A stretch of DNA of 21,193 nucleotides from Natrialbaceae archaeon Tc-Br11_E2g1 (lineage in GTDB: Archaea > Halobacteriota > Halobacteria > Halobacteriales > Natrialbaceae). The notes below the pieces were generated by a model. It did no database searches, had not been told where the DNA came from, and saw only the letters and a list, made by a program, of their open reading frames with translations. Position numbers and translations under genes: made by a program. This document shows positions 14,295 through 21,193 of this stretch, piece after piece (the stretch's first letter is position 1; every line of letters starts with the position of its first letter). The stretch spans positions 1 to 21,193 of the forward strand of contig LKNC01000009.1 in the NCBI GenBank assembly GCA_001564255.1, in the 5' to 3' direction.

Positions 14295-14882
14295 TCAGTT
14301 TCCGTTCTCGATCGCCGTCTCGAAGCCGTCGTCGGTGCGGGCGAGGCCGGCCGCACACACCGCGTGTTCGAACTCGAGGCCGTAGGCCTCGCTCGCGGCC
14401 GTCTCGGCGTCGTCGGCGTCGAACTCGAACGGTTGGGGACTGTCCTTCTCGTAGGTCGCCACGAGCGTTGGCTCCTCGACGGGTTCGACGACCAGGGCGT
14501 CCTTGCGGACGATGGCGACGTACGCTTCGTCCTCGCTGATCGTCGCCGCGATCCGGGGCGTGTCGTAGTCGTCTTTCTCGTAGTCGAGTGCCAGCAGGCC
14601 GGTCGCCAGAGCGTCCCGTGCGGGGTAGCCCATCTCGACTTTCTCGGCGACGGGGTCGACCTGTGAGCCGTTGCCGAACACTGCGGTTTCGCCGCCCGGC
14701 GAGTCGACGACCCGCAGGCAGTTGTAGGCGACGTAGGGATTGTCCGTCTCCGGGGCGTCCTCGGTGGGACCCACGGTGAGGGCATCGTCTCGAGTGGTTA
14801 CCTTGCGGTTCGGGAACGAGCGCGAGGAGACGCGGTACGCGCCGACCTCGGGCCCGACGACGAGGAACCGTCCGACGTACAT
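14295..14882 (-). CDS. purO: IMP cyclohydrolase, archaeal PurO type
   Basis: A 195-residue enzyme that closes the ring of FAICAR to give IMP, the last step of purine synthesis, in archaea that lack the bacterial PurH cyclohydrolase. Recognised by [10 protein letters not shown] at the N-terminus, then [20 protein letters not shown] and [13 protein letters not shown]. The length is that of the family. ATG 14882 is preferred over the upstream start at 15014 because the homologous fold begins at MYVGR, and a TTACT box lies about 26 nt upstream. No other purine genes are nearby. Confidence 0.92.
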   Translation of the reverse strand: MYVGRFLVVGPEVGAYRVSSRSFPNRKVTTRDDALTVGPTEDAPETDNPYVAYNCLRVVDSPGGETAVFGNGSQVDPVAEKVEMGYPARDALATGLLALDYEKDDYDTPRIAATISEDEAYVAIVRKDALVVEPVEEPTLVATYEKDSPQPFEFDADDAETAASEAYGLEFEHAVCAAGLARTDDGFETAIENGN

Positions 14883-15071
14883 ATCCGAACGTCCTCGGGG
14901 TGGAGTAAGTGGGTGTCGGTTCTCCCGCCAGTGCGGAGTTCCCCGGACGCCGGAGGCGACCCGAGGGCTCGACGGCCGGTTTCCGACCCTGTGATGTCCG
15001 CTAACGCGTCGCAACCGCCGTGGCGAACGTCATCACGGAAGTTAATGACTATCGCCCACCTACTGACAGCC

Positions 15072-16013
15072 GTGACCGAATGCATCTTCTACGGCGGGAA
15101 AGGCGGCGTCGGGAAGACGACCTGTGCGGCCGCGACCGCCCTCGCCCTCGCCGAGGCCGACCACGAGACGCTGGTCGTCTCGACCGACCCCGCCCACTCC
15201 CTCGCCGATTCACTCGAGGTCGACCTCGAGGCCGACCCCCGGGAAGTCGGGTCGAACCTCTGGGCGCTGGAGATCGATCCCGAGACGCGAGCAAAACGGT
15301 ACGAGCAACTGGCGACCGCCCTCGCCGCCGACCTGCGTTCGGCGGGCATTCGCCTCTCAGACGAGGAGGTCGAACGGATCTTCGCCGCCGGCACGCCCGC
15401 GGGCGGGGACGAACTGGTCGCCCTCGAGGCCCTCGCCGAATACGCCGACGCGGGTCGCTGGGAGTACGTCGTCTTCGACACCGCCCCGACCGGCCACACC
15501 CTTCGGCTCTTCGATCTCCCCGAGGTGATGGGGCTGGCCATCGAGACCACCCGCTCGCTTCGCGGGCAGGTCCGCAAACTCGCCGACTCGGCCCGGCGGA
15601 TGACCCTCGGTCCACTCTCCTATATGACCGGCCGCGACGACGAGGAAGACGGCCTCGAGGCCCTCCAGGCGCGGATGGAACGCGCCCTCGAGATCGTCAC
15701 CGACCCGGAGCGGACGGAGTTCCGGATCGTCCTGATCCCAGAACGGATGGCGATCGCCGAGTCCGAACGCCTCCTCGAACGCCTGCGAGAGGACGACGTC
15801 GCCGTCCGAACGGTGGTGGTAAACAGGGTCTTCGAGGCCGACGACGAGGAGTGTTCGCGGTGTCTCTCACGGGCGAAACGCCACACAGAGCGCCTCGGGG
15901 AGATCCGGGAGACGTTCCCCGACCTCGGGGTCCTCACGGTGTCGGCCTTCGAGGGGGAAGTCCACGGCCTCGAGACGCTGTCGCGGGTCGCCGACGACCT
16001 CGAGGTCGAGTGA
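15072..16013 (+). CDS. ArsA/Get3-family ATPase
   Basis: A 313-residue P-loop ATPase. The deviant Walker A is GGKGGVGKTT (8-17), followed by VVSTDPAHSLADSL (switch I region), FDTAPTGHTLR (switch II) and a CSRC motif (C261, C264), the zinc-binding pair of Get3 dimers. In eukaryotes Get3 delivers tail-anchored membrane proteins; in bacteria ArsA drives the arsenite pump. No arsenic genes are nearby and the CxxC is of Get3 type, so a targeting role is more likely, but this is inference. The GTG at 15072 is chosen because GTTAAT (15041-15046) lies about 27 nt upstream and the family starts right before FYGGKGGVGK. Confidence 0.9.
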   Translation: MTECIFYGGKGGVGKTTCAAATALALAEADHETLVVSTDPAHSLADSLEVDLEADPREVGSNLWALEIDPETRAKRYEQLATALAADLRSAGIRLSDEEVERIFAAGTPAGGDELVALEALAEYADAGRWEYVVFDTAPTGHTLRLFDLPEVMGLAIETTRSLRGQVRKLADSARRMTLGPLSYMTGRDDEEDGLEALQARMERALEIVTDPERTEFRIVLIPERMAIAESERLLERLREDDVAVRTVVVNRVFEADDEECSRCLSRAKRHTERLGEIRETFPDLGVLTVSAFEGEVHGLETLSRVADDLEVE

Positions 16014-16016
16014 CGG

Positions 16017-16415
16017 CTACCCACCGCGCCCGTGGCGTTCGTCTTCGAGTCGCCGACAGCCACGAACTAGCTGGTCGGGAACGCTGTCTGCCCTGTGATG
16101 AAGCGTCTCCAAGACGACCGCGACCTCTTCGAAACGTGATCCACGGGACGCCTTGAACGCCTCCTCGTTCCACCGGACGAACCCCGCGTCCTCGAGCATC
16201 GGAAGATGGCGATGGCGAAGTTGAATCCGGAGCGAGTCGGGTTCCGGCGGAACGGTCGGCGACGCCGCGGCCTCGGGCAGGGGGACCGACCCACCTCCTG
16301 GCGCGTCGACCAACGAGCCGATCAGCTGTCGGCGCGGTTCGGCCGCCAGCGCTTCGAAGACCAGATTCCATCGATCGATGACCCGTTTCCCGTTCCGGTA
16401 CCGTTCAGCTGTCAT
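16017..16415 (-). CDS. Winged-helix (ArsR-like) haloarchaeal protein
   Basis: A 132-residue protein. The N-terminal half reads like a winged helix of the haloarchaeal ArsR/DUF7344-like kind: WNLVFEALAAEPRRQLIGSL, then a Pro-rich loop, then LRIQLRHRHLPMLEDAGFVRW, where the last segment resembles the second helix and wing entry. The C-terminal part has VAVVLETLHHRADSVP. It is probably a DNA-binding regulator, target unknown. ATG 16415 is the start; a TTG at 16421 is less likely. It converges on the ArsA-family gene with a 3-nt gap and is divergent from the flavoprotein gene. Confidence 0.75.
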   Translation of the reverse strand: MTAERYRNGKRVIDRWNLVFEALAAEPRRQLIGSLVDAPGGGSVPLPEAAASPTVPPEPDSLRIQLRHRHLPMLEDAGFVRWNEEAFKASRGSRFEEVAVVLETLHHRADSVPDQLVRGCRRLEDERHGRGG

Positions 16416-16563
16416 CGGCAATACTCCGACGCCGGGGATGAAAACAGTTCGCTATGGCACGGGTTTCCCGTCGACCGTCGGTCCGCCGTGGTTGGGTCGG
16501 GACCTCGAGTCGGGGACGACTCCAGCCGAAAAACCCTATGTGTGGGCTTTCGAACTGAATTCC

Positions 16564-17022
16564 ATGAACGATGCGCCCGGCCGAGACGACCCACGGGGTG
16601 CCCGGATGACCACCGAGGAGATCGACGCCTTCCTCACCGAACAGGGCGTCGGCCTGCTCGCCCTCGCGGATGGCGGGGACGCCTACGCCATCCCGATCTC
16701 CTTTGGCTACGACGGCGAACGCGCGGTCTTCTCCTATTGGCACTTCGGTACCGAAACCCACAAACAGGAGTACACCGAGGCGACCCGGAGAGCCTGTCTC
16801 GCCGTTTACGACGTCTGCTCGCCCGTGAACTGGCGAAGCGTCCTCGCTTTCGGCGAACTCGAGGAGATCCCCACCGAGCGATGGGGCGAACTCGGCGAAC
16901 TGATCGACGACAACGCCTGGTCGCCCGAGGTCTCCCCCATCGGGAATCGCGGACTCACGATCACCGGCTACGAGATGGTCTTCGAGGAAGTCACGGGTTT
17001 CCAGGGCAGTGCCCACGACTAG
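16564..17022 (+). CDS. Pyridoxamine 5'-phosphate oxidase-like flavin-binding protein
   Basis: A 152-residue protein of the split-barrel FMN-binding fold. Features are MTTEEIDAFLTEQGVGLLAL, AYAIPISFGYDGERAVFSY, ACLAVYDVCSPVNWRSVLAFGELEEI and a C-terminal FEEVTGFQG. This pattern belongs to small PPOX-like proteins common in haloarchaea; it need not be the true vitamin B6 oxidase. ATG 16564 is supported by an AAACCCTATG box about 26 nt upstream; an internal ATG at 16606 is an alternative. It converges on ligA with only 2 nt between stops. Confidence 0.85.
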   Translation: MNDAPGRDDPRGARMTTEEIDAFLTEQGVGLLALADGGDAYAIPISFGYDGERAVFSYWHFGTETHKQEYTEATRRACLAVYDVCSPVNWRSVLAFGELEEIPTERWGELGELIDDNAWSPEVSPIGNRGLTITGYEMVFEEVTGFQGSAHD

Positions 17023-17024
17023 CG

Positions 17025-19560
<2,536 letters not shown>

Positions 19561-19905
19561 TTAGGCTTCCTCGACTTCGTACTCCCACTCCTCGATGTCG
19601 TCCGGGATGTCATCGATCCGGAAGCCGACCCTGTTCTCCTCGTCCTCGAGTTCTTCCGTAAAGGTGTGTTCCTCGAGTTCCTCGCCCTCGGCGTCGAGGG
19701 CTCTGATTACCACCTCGACTTCCGTCGGTGGGTCGTTCACCTCGATGTCGAACATGATCGTTCCGCCGTCGTCTTCGGGGTCCTCGAGATCGGGGAAACT
19801 GAAGATTTCTGCGGTGATGTCCTCGTCGTCACCCAGACAGCCCGCCAGTGCAGTTATCGCGACCGCTCCACCACCTGCCAGTACGGCTCGTCGGCTTTGG
19901 TCCAT
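19561..19905 (-). CDS. Tat-exported lipoprotein, function unknown
   Basis: A 114-residue secreted protein. The N-terminus has a twin-arginine signal (MDQSRRAVLAGGGAVAITAL) and a lipobox LAGC with Cys23 as the predicted lipid-modified residue. The mature part is very acidic, with probable beta strands (TIMFDIEVNDPPTEVEVVIRA) and ends DDIEEWEYEVEEA; it may be a small beta-sandwich. The start is fixed by the signal peptide and by a TATA-like AAATATTA (about 19931-19938) some 28 nt upstream. It would be anchored to the outer face of the cytoplasmic membrane. No binding function can be read. Confidence 0.82.
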   Translation of the reverse strand: MDQSRRAVLAGGGAVAITALAGCLGDDEDITAEIFSFPDLEDPEDDGGTIMFDIEVNDPPTEVEVVIRALDAEGEELEEHTFTEELEDEENRVGFRIDDIPDDIEEWEYEVEEA

Positions 19906-20046
19906 TCGGTACCACCACGAGTCCCCGGAGTAATATTTCCTTCGGCTACTCCTGGCCGGTCTCGCGACCGAATTGTCCCACGGAGACGACGGTCTTTCAC
20001 GGGAATGTGACGCCACGGCCGACAGCGTCGCTACTACGGTGGGTGA

Positions 20047-20159
20047 ACGCGAGAAAACCGGCGGCTCTAGACGTCTAACTCCGAGGTCGCCAGCATCACC
20101 TGCAACACTTCGTCGGCCGACAGATCCTCGTCTAGCTGTGCCGCGTACCACTCGAGAAA
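20047..20159 (-). repeat. Long direct repeat, copy 1
   Basis: 113 bp matching 21081-21193 at all but 5 positions, 1034 bp apart. It covers the last 31 codons of the 61-residue gene plus 20 bp past its stop. Copy 2 runs to the window edge, so the true length is unknown. Confidence 0.9.
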
Positions 20160-20252
20160 GGCCACGAAGACCTCACGGACGTCCGTCGAGGTCATCCGAT
20201 ATTCGGTGACTTCGCCGTCGCTTACTGTCCCCTCGAGATTCAGCGCGATCAC
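20067..20252 (-). CDS. 61-residue acidic protein, function unknown, repeated at the window end
   Basis: GTG at 20252 to TAG at 20069-20067 encodes 61 residues. The C-terminal part is helical and acidic (VFVAFLEWYAAQLDEDLSAD, then EVLQVMLATSELDV). The GTG is supported because it overlaps the TGA of a preceding frame as GTGA, as in coupled genes; an internal ATG at 20195 is an alternative. A near-identical C-terminal segment is encoded at 21101-21193, with only Glu to Asp near the end. It sits back to back with the toxin-antitoxin pair. I do not recognise a family. Confidence 0.65.
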   Translation of the reverse strand: MIALNLEGTVSDGEVTEYRMTSTDVREVFVAFLEWYAAQLDEDLSADEVLQVMLATSELDV

Positions 20253-20378
20253 GGAATCAAATCATTCGGGAGGTGCTGGGAACAGTCGACCGGAATCCCT
20301 TCCCACGCCGCTTGAATCGCTTGATGGATCGCCGGCCCTGGTCACAAGCTTAATCTCTCGGTCGAACGCCAGCAACGC
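20249..20378 (-). pseudogene. Remnant of a gene that preceded the 61-residue gene
   Basis: On the minus strand two frames look coding in turn. The first is ALLAFDREIKLVTRAGD (20378-20328). The second, one frame away, is PAIHQAIQAAWEGIPVDCSQ, followed by HLPNDLIP, ending in TGA at 20251-20249. The upstream frame is closed by a TAA directly before the first piece. This looks like the frameshifted 3' end of a gene whose stop was coupled to the GTG of the 61-residue gene, truncated where the toxin-antitoxin promoter now starts. No family is recognised. Confidence 0.4.
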
Positions 20379-20401
20379 TTATGGTAATACGAGGGTAATA
20401 C
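20378..20401 (+). promoter_or_regulatory. Promoter/operator of the toxin-antitoxin pair
   Basis: A TATA-like CTTATGG (20378-20384) is about 27 nt before the antitoxin ATG, indicating a leaderless transcript. Overlapping and following it are two direct copies of GGTAATAC (20383-20390 and 20394-20401), 11 bp apart and so on the same helix face. They are a plausible operator for autorepression by the ribbon-helix-helix antitoxin. Confidence 0.5.
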
Positions 20402-20407
20402 ACACGT

Positions 20408-20710
20408 ATGTCCGACGCTGACACTGGGGCTAACGACAGTCCCGATATGACCACGATTACGCTGAAGGTTCCCCAGGCGTTTCTCGAGGACCTCGATGCG
20501 ACCTGGCGTGCCGAGGACTTTCCGTCCCGAAGCGAGTTCATTCGTTGGGCGCTCCGGGATGCTGTCAAACATCCCTCGTTCTCGCGAAAGGGCTGGAAGG
20601 ACATCGCCGTGAGCGAACATCAGCTGGCGACCGGTGAGGGTCGAACCTATAGTAGCGACGAGATTCGGGCACGCCTGAACGAGGACGCAGAGACGGATGG
20701 TAGCGAGTGA
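20408..20710 (+). CDS. Ribbon-helix-helix (CopG-type) antitoxin
   Basis: A 100-residue protein. After a short polar head, the ribbon-helix-helix fold is visible at about 15-55: TTITLKVPQAFLEDLDATW (strand and first helix), then FPSRSEFIRWALRDAVK (turn and second helix). The C-terminal half (GWKDIAVSEHQLATGEGRT and SSDEIRARL) is expected to wrap and block the toxin. The ATG at 20408 is supported by the TATA spacing; an internal ATG at 20447 is possible. It overlaps the toxin gene by 14 nt. As in other such pairs it should bind DNA as a dimer and repress its own promoter. Confidence 0.85.
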   Translation: MSDADTGANDSPDMTTITLKVPQAFLEDLDATWRAEDFPSRSEFIRWALRDAVKHPSFSRKGWKDIAVSEHQLATGEGRTYSSDEIRARLNEDAETDGSE

Positions 20711-20987
20711 CGACGACTGGGATTGGGCGTTTACTGAGCCAGCAGAACGCGAATACGAGAAGCTGCAACCACACGAGAAAGAGCGTATCGTTTCGAAGCT
20801 CGACGAGATCGTTACGGATCGGTGGCGAGATCCCGGTGACTACCTGGAGCCACTGACCGGCACGCCCCACTCGAAGCTCCGGATCGGTCCGTTCCGTCTC
20901 GGTTGCAAGGTAGTTCATACTGAACAGATCCTGTGGGTCTACAACATCGAAAAGCGTTCTGGAGCGTACAAACCGGGCGACGACTAA
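20697..20987 (+). CDS. RelE/ParE-superfamily toxin
   Basis: A 96-residue protein. The order of elements fits RelE: WAFTEPAEREYEKLQPHEKE (first strand and helix), IVSKLDEIVTDRW (second helix), YLEPLTGTPHSKLRIGPFRL (basic strand), then CKVVHTEQILWVYNIEKRSGAYK (last strands, with Lys/Arg/Tyr). RelE members cut mRNA in the ribosome, while ParE members poison gyrase; the basic residues in the late strands favour RelE. The start ATG lies inside the antitoxin gene, so the two are co-translated. Confidence 0.85.
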   Translation: MVASDDDWDWAFTEPAEREYEKLQPHEKERIVSKLDEIVTDRWRDPGDYLEPLTGTPHSKLRIGPFRLGCKVVHTEQILWVYNIEKRSGAYKPGDD

Positions 20988-21080
20988 CTTCCTGTCCTGC
21001 CAATATCGTCGATCTGTAGGAACCGAACACGTGAGAACTACTGCGAACGAGAGCGGCGTCGCTGCTCAACGTACAACATC

Positions 21081-21193
21081 ACGCGAGAAAACCGGCGGCC
21101 CTAGACGTCTAAGTCCGAGGTCGCCAGCATCACCTGCAACACTTCGTCGGCCGACAGATCCTCGTCTAGCTGCGCGGCGTACCACTCGAGGAA
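21081..21193 (-). repeat. Long direct repeat, copy 2 (reaches window edge)
   Basis: 113 bp, about 96% identical to 20047-20159, same orientation. Together the two copies bracket the 61-residue gene's 5' part and the toxin-antitoxin pair. Confidence 0.9.
21101..21193 (-). CDS. Second copy of the 61-residue gene, C-terminal part only
   Basis: The frame is open from the window edge to TAG at 21103-21101 and encodes FLEWYAAQLDEDLSADEVLQ, then VMLATSDLDV. Four of the five differences from copy 1 lie within this frame or its stop, and only one changes a residue (Glu to Asp), so the copy looks maintained rather than decayed. The N-terminal half lies outside the window. Confidence 0.7.
   Translation of the reverse strand, partial: FLEWYAAQLDEDLSADEVLQVMLATSDLDV

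Overview
The window is a high-GC, archaeal chromosome segment from a haloarchaeon. The predicted proteins are strongly acidic, one secreted protein has a Tat signal with a lipobox, and most genes have a TATA-like box about 25-29 nt before the start codon with almost no leader. The abundance of CTCGAG suggests the Natrialbales, but that placement is inference. The 5' edge cuts a histidine kinase gene and the 3' edge cuts a small repeated gene.

Origin neighbourhood (about 1.5-10.3 kb). A replication origin of the haloarchaeal oriC1 type lies at about 5.2-6.05 kb. It has an AT-rich unwinding element (about 5490-5605) flanked by inverted Origin Recognition Boxes (ORBs). To the right are orc1/cdc6, a Sec11-type signal peptidase (opposite strand) and polD1, the small subunit of DNA polymerase D. 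To the left, transcribed away from the origin, is the overlapping operon oapA-oapB-oapC (Era-like GTPase, DUF2073 protein, zinc-ribbon protein). OapA is interrupted by a 467-residue intein inserted inside its Walker A loop. Further ORB-like motifs lie inside the orc1 and polD1 coding sequences and beyond oapC, outside the classical origin. Left of the operon, a 29-residue membrane peptide gene overlaps the start of an unrecognised haloarchaeal gene by one base.

Metabolic and housekeeping stretch (about 10.3-19.1 kb). This holds a patatin-like lipase, a GNAT-like protein, aspartate kinase with a short overlapping upstream ORF, a small membrane protein, a YfcE-type metallophosphoesterase, archaeal IMP cyclohydrolase PurO, an ArsA/Get3 ATPase, a winged-helix protein, a pyridoxamine-phosphate-oxidase-like flavoprotein and a bacterial-type NAD-dependent DNA ligase. 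Most are single-gene units with their own TATA box.

Accessory end (about 19.1-21.2 kb). A sparse stretch is followed by a Tat lipoprotein, a 61-residue unrecognised gene, a decayed gene remnant, and a ribbon-helix-helix/RelE toxin-antitoxin pair. The end of the 61-residue gene is repeated at the window edge, so the toxin-antitoxin pair sits between two near-identical copies. This part looks mobile or recently rearranged.
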